Shown here piece by piece: positions 17,553-25,086 of a stretch of DNA of 64,000 nucleotides. The notes below the pieces were generated by a model. It searched no databases, was not told where the DNA came from, and worked only from the letters and a program-made list of their open reading frames with translations. Location: the NCBI GenBank assembly GCA_021775995.1, contig JAJFGS010000011.1, forward strand, positions 277,835-341,834, given 5' to 3'. The translations under genes were made by a program, and so were the position numbers. The number at the start of each line of letters is the position of its first letter. The first letter of the stretch is position 1. The DNA comes from Alphaproteobacteria bacterium. GTDB lineage: Bacteria > Pseudomonadota > Alphaproteobacteria > Micavibrionales > Micavibrionaceae.

Positions 17553-19331
17553 ATGCCCGTTTATTCTGCCCCCATGGAAAATATAAAATTTATTCTGCAC
17601 GATGTTTTGGGTGCAGAAAGCCTGACTGAAATTCCTGGATTTGAAGAGGCAACGCCCGATCTGGTAGATCAAATTTTAGAAGAGGGCGCAAAAATTTGTG
17701 AATCTGTTTTATTTCCCCTTAATCAAAGTGGTGATGAAGAAAGCTGTATTTTTAAAGATGGTGATGTGACAACACCAAAAGGTTTTAAAGAAGCGTATGA
17801 TGAATTTACGCAAGGTGGTTGGTGTGGTGTTTCTGCGGATCCGGAATATGGTGGTATGGGATTACCGATGCTCGTTAATACAGTCATGCAGGAAATGATT
17901 TGTTCTGCAAATTTTTCTTTTGGCATGTATCCAGGCCTATCACAAGGAGCGTATGAGGCTCTTCACCACTTTGGGACGCCTGAACAAAAACAAACATATC
18001 TACCAAAATTGGTAACAGGAGAATGGTCAGGTACGATGTGCTTAACAGAGCCACATTGTGGGACTGACCTAGGCCTTATCCGTTCTAAAGCAGTTTCTAA
18101 TGACGATGGTTCTTTTAATATTACAGGGACAAAGATTTTTATTTCTGCTGGCGAGCATGACTTAACGAGCAATATTATACATCTTGTTTTGGCGCGTCTT
18201 CCCGATGCGCCAGAAGGTGTTAAGGGAATTTCACTTTTTGTTGTGCCGAAATTTTTACCAGAAGATATGTCGCGTAACCCAATTAATTGTGGGTCTATCG
18301 AACATAAAATGGGTATTAAAGCATCTAGTACGTGCGTTATGAATTTAGAAGAGGCAAAAGGTTGGCTTGTTGGCAAACCCCATAAAGGTTTAAAGGCGAT
18401 GTTTGTGATGATGAACGCGGCGCGTTTGGGTGTGGCGATGCAAGGGTTAGGTATTGCGGAAGTATCTTATCAAAATGCGCTGGCCTATGCCAAAGACCGT
18501 CTTCAAATGCGGGCTCTTGACGGGGCTAAGTCTCCTGATAAGCCTGCTGACCCTATCATTGTCCATCCTGACGTACGTCGTATGTTGCTGACCTCTAAGG
18601 CGTTTTGTGAAGGGGGGCGCGCTTTATCTTATTGGGTCGGTATGAATTTAGATATTTCACTTCATCATCCTGATTCAGATAAAAAGCAAGAGGCTGATGA
18701 TTTAGTTCAATTGTTAACGCCAATTTTAAAAGCGTATCAAACTGATATGGGTTTTGAAGTATCATCTTTGGCAATGCAAGTGCATGGCGGTCATGGTTAT
18801 ATTGCCGAATATGGTGTCGAACAATATACTCGTGATGCACGTATTGCGATGATCTATGAAGGAACAAACGGTATTCAAGCGTTGGACTTGGTTGGGCGTA
18901 AAATGGGCGCACATATGGGACGCTATTTGCGCCGCTTCTTCCATCCAGTCAGCCAGTTTATCGAAGAAAACCAGACCAATGCTGACCTCCAAGAATTTAT
19001 TTTTCCTTTGGCTAAATCCTTTGCCAAGCTACAACAATCAACCGCTATTATTGCCCAAAAGGGCTTGAAAGACCCAGTGGAGGCGGGCGCAGCCTCCGTT
19101 GATTACTTGCGCCAATTTGCGTTGGTGGCGATGGGCTATATGTGGATTCAAATGGCCAAAGTTGCCCAAGAAAAAGTAGCAGAGGGTGCGGACAATAAAA
19201 AATTCTATGACTCTAAAATTAAAACGGCGCAGTTTTTCTTTGCGCGGATGCTTCCCGAATCCGATTGGCATTTTAAAGCCATCATGTCTGGCAAGGATAG
19301 TTTGATGTCTTTGGAAGAAGGGGAGTTTTAA
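17553..19331 (+). CDS. Acyl-CoA dehydrogenase with extended C-terminal domain
   Basis: A flavoenzyme that introduces the trans-2 double bond into acyl-CoA. The 592-residue length and the order N-terminal helical domain, beta domain (MCLTEPHCGTDLG and TGTKIFISAGEHD), C-terminal helical domain (MQVHGGHGYIAEYGVEQY, IYEGTNGIQALDL) and an extra C-terminal domain match the large subgroup related to long-chain and 3-methylmercaptopropionyl-CoA dehydrogenases. The catalytic glutamate is probably in IYEGTNG. It complements the thiolase and FadN-type enzyme 3.4 kb upstream. Confidence 0.9.
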   Translation: MPVYSAPMENIKFILHDVLGAESLTEIPGFEEATPDLVDQILEEGAKICESVLFPLNQSGDEESCIFKDGDVTTPKGFKEAYDEFTQGGWCGVSADPEYGGMGLPMLVNTVMQEMICSANFSFGMYPGLSQGAYEALHHFGTPEQKQTYLPKLVTGEWSGTMCLTEPHCGTDLGLIRSKAVSNDDGSFNITGTKIFISAGEHDLTSNIIHLVLARLPDAPEGVKGISLFVVPKFLPEDMSRNPINCGSIEHKMGIKASSTCVMNLEEAKGWLVGKPHKGLKAMFVMMNAARLGVAMQGLGIAEVSYQNALAYAKDRLQMRALDGAKSPDKPADPIIVHPDVRRMLLTSKAFCEGGRALSYWVGMNLDISLHHPDSDKKQEADDLVQLLTPILKAYQTDMGFEVSSLAMQVHGGHGYIAEYGVEQYTRDARIAMIYEGTNGIQALDLVGRKMGAHMGRYLRRFFHPVSQFIEENQTNADLQEFIFPLAKSFAKLQQSTAIIAQKGLKDPVEAGAASVDYLRQFALVAMGYMWIQMAKVAQEKVAEGADNKKFYDSKIKTAQFFFARMLPESDWHFKAIMSGKDSLMSLEEGEF

Positions 19332-19334
19332 AAA

Positions 19335-19781
19335 ATGATAGAAGATAATATACCTTCTTTTCAAAAGATTAATTCGGCCATTGATGAAGGTTTTTCAATG
19401 GCTGGAAAGTTGATTGAAAGTGAGAAAAATGAAAAATTGCAGGGTATATTCCTTCGCACTTTTCGTATGGCCGATAGATTTTTAGATAATTTTGATGCCA
19501 AAAAATTTGAAGAGCGTAAAAACAATGATAAGCCACTTGAGGGAATGAAACTTATGTTGTTGGGTGCTTTTGAATCTGTATCTTGCCTTGTACATTTAAA
19601 TAAAAATGGATGTTTGGGAAGGGATGAGGATGTGAGGGTGCAATATGATCGCCTAGTGCCTGCTTTTCAGGTTTATTCTACCCAAGTATGTGGCATGAAT
19701 GTAAAAGAAAGGGAAGTTATAGAATATACAAGGCTTGCCTTAGAAAAAATAAATTTCTCTGAAGCTAGATTGACGGCGTAA
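19335..19781 (+). CDS. Hypothetical protein
   Basis: A helical 148-residue protein of unknown family, starting 3 bases after the acyl-CoA dehydrogenase stop and ending 1 base before panC, so it is probably co-transcribed with both. No signal peptide or motif is visible. Three cysteines lie in the C-terminal half (SCLVHLNKNGC and VCGM). The tight spacing and full-length open frame support a real gene. Confidence 0.6.
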   Translation: MIEDNIPSFQKINSAIDEGFSMAGKLIESEKNEKLQGIFLRTFRMADRFLDNFDAKKFEERKNNDKPLEGMKLMLLGAFESVSCLVHLNKNGCLGRDEDVRVQYDRLVPAFQVYSTQVCGMNVKEREVIEYTRLALEKINFSEARLTA

Positions 19782-19782
19782 T

Positions 19783-20589
19783 ATGCATGTCATAAAAAAT
19801 ATAGATAACTTACGCCTGTGGCGTGATGGATTAAAAGAAAAGGGTGAAACTTTATCTTTTGTTCCAACGATGGGGGCTTTACATGATGGTCATTTGTCTC
19901 TTGTCAAAGAAGGATTAAAACAGTGCGATAATGTTATCGTCAGTATCTTTGTAAACCCCACACAATTTGCCCCCCATGAAGATTTTGATTCCTATCCCCG
20001 TACCATAGAAGATGATATTAAAAAGCTTCAAAACATCGGTGTACAGGCGGTTTGGTTGCCAAATATTGATGATATTTACCCCAATGGTGCTCAATCAGAT
20101 ATTCATATTGATGGTGTGTCTGAGCCCTTAGAAGGCGAATTTCGCCCCCATTTTTTTGATGGTGTTGCCACTGTTGTTGCTCGATTATTGCGTCTTGTTA
20201 ATCCGACCGTCGCTTTGTTTGGTGAAAAAGATTTTCAACAATTACAGGTTATTAAAAAAATGGTACATCAAGAAAATATTGATGTAGAAATTATTGGGGC
20301 GCCGATTATGCGCGATGAAAATGGATTGGCATTATCCTCTCGTAATATTTATTTAAGTGCAGAAGAATATAAAACTGCAATTCAGCTCAATAAAATTTTA
20401 GGAGAAGTCGCCAATGATCAATTGGATGAATCAAGTGCTACTCAAAAATTATTAAATGTGGGTTTTGATAAAGTTGATTATTGTACGGTACGAAATTCTG
20501 AAACTTTTGAGTTAGAGCCGCCGAATAGAGTATTGGCAGCTGTTTGGCTTGGCGAAACAAGATTAATTGATAATATGGCGATAAGGTAA
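19783..20589 (+). CDS. panC: Pantothenate synthetase
   Basis: PanC joins pantoate and beta-alanine with ATP to give pantothenate, the precursor of coenzyme A. The 268-residue protein shows FVPTMGALHDGHLSLV (residues 25-40) with the HIGH-type motif, then SIFVNPTQFAPHEDFDSYPR and the KMSKS-like LSSRNIYL. The length is close to the family's usual 280. No panB is in the window. Its place after acyl-CoA genes fits a CoA theme but could be chance. Confidence 0.95.
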   Translation: MHVIKNIDNLRLWRDGLKEKGETLSFVPTMGALHDGHLSLVKEGLKQCDNVIVSIFVNPTQFAPHEDFDSYPRTIEDDIKKLQNIGVQAVWLPNIDDIYPNGAQSDIHIDGVSEPLEGEFRPHFFDGVATVVARLLRLVNPTVALFGEKDFQQLQVIKKMVHQENIDVEIIGAPIMRDENGLALSSRNIYLSAEEYKTAIQLNKILGEVANDQLDESSATQKLLNVGFDKVDYCTVRNSETFELEPPNRVLAAVWLGETRLIDNMAIR

Positions 20590-20591
20590 AA

Positions 20592-20683
20592 CATTGTCAT
20601 CGCCTGAATTTTGTGGAATAAAATTCTAGGGCGATCCAGTTTAATATAAAGATTCCCTTAGAATTACTGTGCAATTCTAAGGA
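20592..20683. repeat. Paired-hairpin element E, copy 1
   Basis: Two AT-rich hairpins. The first pairs CGCCTGAATTTT with AAAATTCTAGGGCG; the second pairs ATTCCCTTAGAATT with AATTCTAAGGAAT. They are separated by TTTAATATAAA. The same composite unit occurs inverted at 32844-32941. It lies directly before the SCP2 gene, whose AAGGA ribosome-binding site follows the second hairpin. Confidence 0.7.
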
Positions 20684-20703
20684 ATGATAAAGAAGGAATC
20701 ATC

Positions 20704-21006
20704 ATGTCATTAGAAAGCGTAACGGAAAATATTAAGGCAAAAATGGCTCTCGCCGCTGGTCTTGATGCCAAAGTGAAATTTGATTTTGGGGATGATGGTC
20801 TTATCCATGTTGATTCAACGCAATCCCCACCTGAAGTTAGTCATGAAGATAAAGAAGCGGATTGTACGCTGATATGTTCCATTGATACATTTCAAGGCTT
20901 TGTCGATGGAACAGCAGACCCAACAATGGCTTTTATGATGGGTAAATTAAAAGTTGATGGCTCTATGGGATTGGCGATGAAATTAAATTCTATTATTGAA
21001 GATTAA
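20704..21006 (+). CDS. SCP2 sterol-binding domain protein
   Basis: A 100-residue protein consisting of one SCP2-type lipid-binding domain, with the typical ending GTADPTMAFMMGKLKVDGSMGLAMKL. Such stand-alone domains bind acyl chains or other lipids in the cytoplasm; the ligand here is unknown. AAGGAATCATC precedes the ATG. Its stop overlaps the stop of the convergent Sco1 gene by 3 bases. Confidence 0.88.
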   Translation: MSLESVTENIKAKMALAAGLDAKVKFDFGDDGLIHVDSTQSPPEVSHEDKEADCTLICSIDTFQGFVDGTADPTMAFMMGKLKVDGSMGLAMKLNSIIED

Positions 21007-21620
21007 GATTGATAGTTTTGAATGACTTTTACCATCTCTTCAATTGTATCATCGGCTTTAAAGATACGAATAAGGCTGTTATCAGGTCCCATAAAATAAA
21101 TAAAAGAAGAATGATCCATTGTGTAATCATTCATATCCTCTTCTTGAGCTTTTGCCGCGTAAATTTTATACGCTTTTTTTGCAACTTCTATTTGTTTCAC
21201 CGTGCCTGTCAAACCGATTAAACGCGGGTGAAATAACTCAACATACTCTTTCATGGTTGTTATGGTATCGCGTTCCGGATCAACCGTAATAAAGATAGGC
21301 TGTATAATATCGCCTGCCGCTCCTAATTCTTTTAAAACACTTGAAATACGCTGTAATTCCGTCGGACAGATGGCAGGGCAATAGGTAAAACCAAAATAAA
21401 TCAGGCGATATTGATTGTCGAAATTTTTTTCGGTAACCGTTTTTCCTAAATGATTGGTGAGGGTGAATGCCCCACCAAAATTTTTAGCAACAACAGAATT
21501 ATGATTGGCTGATGCCACTTCATCCTTTATTTGATAAGAGGTAATGGCAACTGCAATGGCAGCCCCAACAAGAATTGTTATAAATAATCGAATGATGCGT
21601 GTCTTCGTCATGCAGTACAT
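21003..21620 (-). CDS. SCO1/SenC family protein
   Basis: A membrane-anchored thioredoxin-fold protein that delivers copper to the CuA centre of cytochrome oxidase or acts in related redox steps. One N-terminal membrane segment (residues about 11-28) precedes the Sco domain. The copper ligands are visible: Cys81 and Cys85 in FTYCPAICP and His170 in MDHSSFIYF. It is 205 residues long; a start three codons later (MTKTRII) is possible. A copper chaperone of the PCu(A)C type lies elsewhere in the window. Confidence 0.92.
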   Translation of the reverse strand: MYCMTKTRIIRLFITILVGAAIAVAITSYQIKDEVASANHNSVVAKNFGGAFTLTNHLGKTVTEKNFDNQYRLIYFGFTYCPAICPTELQRISSVLKELGAAGDIIQPIFITVDPERDTITTMKEYVELFHPRLIGLTGTVKQIEVAKKAYKIYAAKAQEEDMNDYTMDHSSFIYFMGPDNSLIRIFKADDTIEEMVKVIQNYQS

Positions 21621-21641
21621 CTAGCATGAATAGTCATGCGC

Positions 21642-21710
21642 TGTAACCCCGTTTTTAGAACAGGGTCTCCAAAGGTAAAGAAAAGACCCCGCAATAAATG
21701 CGGGGTTTCA
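21642..21710. repeat. Paired-hairpin element A, degenerate copy
   Basis: GTAACCCCGTTTTTAGAACAGGG is shortened and imperfect, followed by a good second hairpin of ACCCCGCAATAAATGCGGGGT. It fills the gap between the Sco1 gene and the end of phoH. Confidence 0.6.
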
Positions 21711-21719
21711 CCGAGTATT

Positions 21720-22490
21720 TTATAAAACAGTCAGCATTTCTGCAACGAGAGGGTGGCGGACAATATCTTCTGCGCCTAATTCGCAAACCGCTACATTTTT
21801 AAGAGGTTTCATACGGTTTATTATATCTGATAAGCCAGAGACTCCTGAAAGTAGATCGCTTTGGTCAGGGTCACCTGTGACAATCATGGTGGAATGCCAG
21901 CCAAGACGTGATAAAAGCATTTTGAGCTGCCCATAGGTACAGTTTTGTGCCTCATCAATAACAACGTAGGAGTTGTTAAGCGTACGTCCCCGCATAAAGC
22001 CAACAGGGGCGATTTCAATGGTGCCATCGCTTAAGTATTGGCGTACTTTTTTGCCGCCCATACGATCACCCAGAGCGTCATAAAGAGGGCGTAAGTAAGG
22101 CGCCATTTTCTCATCTAGTCCACCTGGAAGATATCCAATAGATTCTCCTGCTTCCATGGCTGGGCGGGAAAGAATAATCCGCTCTACCTCGCCTTTTTCT
22201 AGGGCTTCAACAGCTTTTGATATGGCAATATAGGTTTTCCCTGTCCCTGCAGGGCCAACGGCAAGGGTTAAGTTATATTCTTCAATAGCCTGCATTAATT
22301 TGGCTTGTCCTTCTGATCGTGGCTTAATATTTTTCACGTATTTTTTGTCACGCCGCCCATCAATGGCATTGTCTAAAGGGTGCCAGTCACTTCCGCCCGT
22401 TTTTCGTGGCGCACCATCTTTTTCAAAATAGGGATTTACAACATTGTCGCGGTGGTTGTTCCTATTGTTATGGTGTTTTTTCTTGGACAT
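21720..22490 (-). CDS. phoH: PhoH family ATPase
   Basis: A cytoplasmic P-loop protein of 256 residues. Walker A is GPAGTGKT (79-86) and the Walker B-like VIDEAQN starts at 177. PhoH-family proteins are RNA-linked ATPases; the exact role of this short form is unsettled. It lacks a PIN domain and is not next to ybeY, unlike many alphaproteobacterial phoH genes. GGAGT lies 5 bases before the ATG. The leader upstream carries a promoter-like site and a terminator hairpin. Confidence 0.88.
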   Translation of the reverse strand: MSKKKHHNNRNNHRDNVVNPYFEKDGAPRKTGGSDWHPLDNAIDGRRDKKYVKNIKPRSEGQAKLMQAIEEYNLTLAVGPAGTGKTYIAISKAVEALEKGEVERIILSRPAMEAGESIGYLPGGLDEKMAPYLRPLYDALGDRMGGKKVRQYLSDGTIEIAPVGFMRGRTLNNSYVVIDEAQNCTYGQLKMLLSRLGWHSTMIVTGDPDQSDLLSGVSGLSDIINRMKPLKNVAVCELGAEDIVRHPLVAEMLTVL

Positions 22491-22529
22491 GAATGACTCC
22501 TTCAGTTGGGGTTAAATTAAAAACAGGCA

Positions 22530-22560
22530 ATAAAAAAGCCGCTGGCAAACGCTGCGGCTT
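22530..22560 (-). terminator. Terminator hairpin 40 bases before phoH
   Basis: On the minus strand AAGCCGC, an 11-base loop and GCGGCTT are followed by TTTTTT. It lies upstream of phoH on the coding strand of phoH, so it either ends a separate small RNA or is an attenuator in the phoH leader. Confidence 0.65.
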
Positions 22561-22683
22561 AAAAAAATCTTACTGTGTTCATTAAGTGACATGCGCCACC
22601 CAATGGGTTAATTTCTAAATGTTCATAGACATGATATTTCAAGGAGAACCCTTGTATGAGAGTATTTAACGTTTCTGATGACT
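22561..22683 (-). ncRNA. Candidate untranslated RNA or phoH leader
   Basis: The stretch between the extended -10 at 22684-22692 and the terminator at 22530-22560 would give an RNA of about 140-150 bases on the minus strand. Small hairpins are visible (CAAGG-N5-CCTTG and ACCCATTGGGT). No long frame lies on that strand. On the plus strand a 20-residue frame follows AAGGAG (22656-22718), which is an alternative reading. I do not recognise an Rfam family. Confidence 0.35.
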
Positions 22684-22712
22684 ATTATATCAAAAAAATG
22701 GGATGTTTTCTA
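22684..22712 (-). promoter_or_regulatory. Extended -10 promoter upstream of the phoH leader
   Basis: On the minus strand TGATATAAT (22692-22684) gives an extended -10, with TAGAAA 17 bases further upstream matching four of six -35 positions. It would drive the region that ends at the 22530-22560 terminator and then phoH. Confidence 0.45.
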
Positions 22713-22773
22713 CATTAATATAATGTGCAAAAGAGTTTTGTTTGCTTGAAGTATAGGAAACTTAACAAAAATG

Positions 22774-22808
22774 AAAAACCGCCTCCCTGATTTATTGAAG
22801 GGAGGCGG
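22774..22808 (-). terminator. nrdB terminator
   Basis: CCGCCTCCC and GGGAGGCGG form a perfect 9-pair stem around a 12-base loop, followed on the minus strand by TTTTT. It lies about 45 bases after the nrdB stop. Confidence 0.85.
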
Positions 22809-22851
22809 CTATAATTAAGTAAACCCAATATTACATAGAGAACATAATTCT

Positions 22852-23892
22852 TTAGGCGGCTATATCTTCTTTGCCGCTTGGGTCTGTTGGATTAAAGGCA
22901 TCTTCTGCAAAAACATCTTCCCAACTTCCTTCTGTGGATGCCTTGGAATATTCTGTCGCACGACTTTCAAAGAAGTTGGCGTGCTCTGCACCATTTAACA
23001 TTTCATCCATCCAGGGCAGAGGATTTTTCTTAACATCATAAATAGGGTCAAGGTTTAGTTGTTGTAGACGACGATTCCCAATGAAGCGGATATATTGTTT
23101 GACATCATCTGGTGTCATTCCTTCAATGGGTCCCATTTCAAAACAAAGATCAATAAAGGCATCTTCATGTTCAACGGTGACTTTACAGCTTTCAACAATT
23201 TCTGCTTTTAATTCATCATCCCAAATATCAGGGTTCTCATCAATGAAGGTATTGAACAGTTTAATCATAGATAGGCAGTGCAATGTTTCGTCACGGACGG
23301 ACCATGTAATAATTTGTCCCATGCCTTTCATTTTATTGAAACGTGGGAAGTTCATCAAAATTGCAAAAGAGGCAAACAACGCCAGACCTTCCGTGAAGGC
23401 ACCAAACATCGCCATTGTTCGGGCAATATCACGGCGGCTACCCATTGAAGCATCTTGTAAGATATCAAATTTATCTTTCATTTCTTTATATTCTAAGAAA
23501 GCTTCGTACTCTGTTTCCGGCATTCCCAGTGTATCAAGAAGGTGGGAGTAAGCAGCGATGTGAACTGTTTCAATATTTGAAAATGCCGCCAACATCATTT
23601 GCACTTCAACGGGACCAAATACTTGGCTGTAATGTTTCATGTAACAATTATTGACTTCCACATCGGCTTGCGTGAAAAAGCGGAAAATTTGTGTCATCAG
23701 ATTGGTTTCGGCTGGTGTTAAGTTCTTTTTCCAGTCACGAATGTCTTCCGCCATCGGCACTTCTTCAGGTAACCAATGCACACGTTGTTGTGTTAACCAT
23801 GCCTCATAACACCAGGGATATTTAAATGGCTTATAAATATGACGTTCTTTGAGAAGGGGTGAGTTTTCTATTTCTTGTTGTGTAAGTGCCAT
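22852..23892 (-). CDS. nrdB: Ribonucleoside-diphosphate reductase, beta subunit (class Ia)
   Basis: NrdB houses the diiron-tyrosyl radical that starts ribonucleotide reduction, working with NrdA in the cytoplasm. The 346-residue protein begins with the alphaproteobacterial pattern LKERHIYKPFKYPWCYEAW. The metal-site region includes QADVEVNNCYMKHYSQVF, AFSNIETVHIAAYSHLLD and SVRDETLHCL. GGAG precedes the ATG. Tandem NrdR boxes lie about 170 bases upstream. nrdA is 1.2 kb further upstream on the same strand, separated by msrB and a DUF3892 gene. Confidence 0.96.
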   Translation of the reverse strand: MALTQQEIENSPLLKERHIYKPFKYPWCYEAWLTQQRVHWLPEEVPMAEDIRDWKKNLTPAETNLMTQIFRFFTQADVEVNNCYMKHYSQVFGPVEVQMMLAAFSNIETVHIAAYSHLLDTLGMPETEYEAFLEYKEMKDKFDILQDASMGSRRDIARTMAMFGAFTEGLALFASFAILMNFPRFNKMKGMGQIITWSVRDETLHCLSMIKLFNTFIDENPDIWDDELKAEIVESCKVTVEHEDAFIDLCFEMGPIEGMTPDDVKQYIRFIGNRRLQQLNLDPIYDVKKNPLPWMDEMLNGAEHANFFESRATEYSKASTEGSWEDVFAEDAFNPTDPSGKEDIAA

Positions 23893-24058
23893 GGTTTTTC
23901 TCCTGTAGAATTGTTCGAAATCAGTCGTATTATTTTTAAATATGCTTTTGATTGTAAGATTAAAAACAATGAATCCGAGTCAATGAATCGATTCGCCCAC
24001 AGCTTTCCAATAAAACAATAAAAAGAAATAAGTATCCATGCCTTCGAATAAGGCATAA

Positions 24059-24106
24059 ATCTAATATATAGTATGTTTGTTGTTTTTAAAACACTAGATG
24101 TTGTGT
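24059..24106 (-). promoter_or_regulatory. Tandem NrdR boxes upstream of nrdB
   Basis: ATCTAATATATAGTAT (24059-24074) and ACACTAGATGTTGTGT (24091-24106) resemble the NrdR box ACACWATATNTWGTGT, the second at about 15 of 16 positions. They begin exactly 32 bases apart, three helical turns, which is the usual spacing of paired NrdR boxes. They lie in the gap between msrB and nrdB, so NrdR repression of nrdB is the likely meaning. Confidence 0.8.
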
Positions 24107-24127
24107 TTTAAGCTGTTTTTTTGAAGT

Positions 24128-24679
24128 TTATTCTGTGAATAATTTCAAAAATTGGCCGTAACCTTCTTTTTCTAAATCAGCTTTCGGAACGAATCGCATA
24201 GAAGCGGAATTGATACAATAACGCAGACCGCCTAATTCTTTTGGCCCATCATTAAAAACATGACCTAAATGCGAATCGGTTGCGCTTGATTTAACTTCTG
24301 TGCGTGTCATACCAAATTTTTTGTCCTGATGTTCATCAATCATGTGCTCTGAAATTGGTTTGGTAAAACTCGGCCAGCCTGTGCCTGACTCAAATTTATC
24401 CGTTGAGGAAAATAATGGTTCGCCGTTGATAATATCAACATAGATACCTGCCTCTTTATGATCCCAATATTCATTATCAAACGGTTTTTCTGTTCCGCCT
24501 TCCATGGTTACTTTTTTTTGTAACGGGGTGAGGTGGTCAGTTGAGATGTCTTTCTTTGCGTCGGTTGTCATCACTTTATCTCCCGTTTTGTCGTTATCCA
24601 TGGCTATTGCTGTTGCACTGACCAAAGCGATGCTACCAAGTGTCGCCAGAATAATTAATTTTATATCGCGTATTTGCAT
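24128..24679 (-). CDS. msrB: Exported peptide-methionine (R)-S-oxide reductase
   Basis: MsrB repairs methionine-R-sulfoxide in proteins. The 183-residue protein starts with a signal peptide (hydrophobic to about ATAIA, residue 26), so it should act in the periplasm. The MsrB domain shows [16 protein letters not shown] and the catalytic Cys155 in [11 protein letters not shown]. The two CxxC zinc pairs of many MsrB proteins are absent. It lies between nrdB and the DUF3892 gene, on the same strand. Confidence 0.92.
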   Translation of the reverse strand: MQIRDIKLIILATLGSIALVSATAIAMDNDKTGDKVMTTDAKKDISTDHLTPLQKKVTMEGGTEKPFDNEYWDHKEAGIYVDIINGEPLFSSTDKFESGTGWPSFTKPISEHMIDEHQDKKFGMTRTEVKSSATDSHLGHVFNDGPKELGGLRYCINSASMRFVPKADLEKEGYGQFLKLFTE

Positions 24680-24735
24680 GGTTAAATTCCCGATTAATTA
24701 TACCATATATTCGGATGATTTTACCTATTCGTTAC

Positions 24736-24763
24736 AAAAAAGAGCCCCTTAGAGGGGGCCCTT
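24736..24763 (-). terminator. Terminator after the DUF3892 gene
   Basis: On the minus strand AGGGCCCC, a short loop and GGGGCTCT (one G-T pair) are followed by TTTTT. It separates the DUF3892 gene from msrB, so msrB probably has its own promoter. Confidence 0.7.
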
Positions 24764-24802
24764 TCATTATACTTATTCAGTTACTTAGCTTACTAAAGCT
24801 TT

Positions 24803-25015
24803 TCAATCTAGATTGTTGTTTTTGGTGGCATCTGGATTAGAAACTGGTGTCTCCAGCCCATTGATTTTTCTTGTATGATAATTCTCATAGTTTCCTGCTT
24901 TTATTTCTTTTACGAATTGCGGTCGAGTCATATCGCTACCGCTGTAATTATCATGGAATTTAGTATTTCTACCACTGTTGTTTTCTCGTGTGACCGTAAC
25001 TCTTTTTTGAGACAT
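24803..25015 (-). CDS. Small DUF3892-like protein
   Basis: A 70-residue hydrophilic protein, MSQKRVTVTRENNSGRNTKF and on, ending in an Asn/Asp-rich tail. The RVTVTRENNSGRN...F.D......M.R.QFV..I..G.Y pattern matches small DUF3892-type proteins, of unknown function. GGAGGACACG precedes the ATG, a strong ribosome-binding site. It lies just downstream of nrdA and has its own terminator. Confidence 0.75.
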   Translation of the reverse strand: MSQKRVTVTRENNSGRNTKFHDNYSGSDMTRPQFVKEIKAGNYENYHTRKINGLETPVSNPDATKNNNLD

Positions 25016-25086
25016 CGTGTCCTCCTGTTTTTAGTTTCTTTTTCTTACAAAAAAGAGAGTGAATGTGACCCCCTTGGTTGTTCTTC

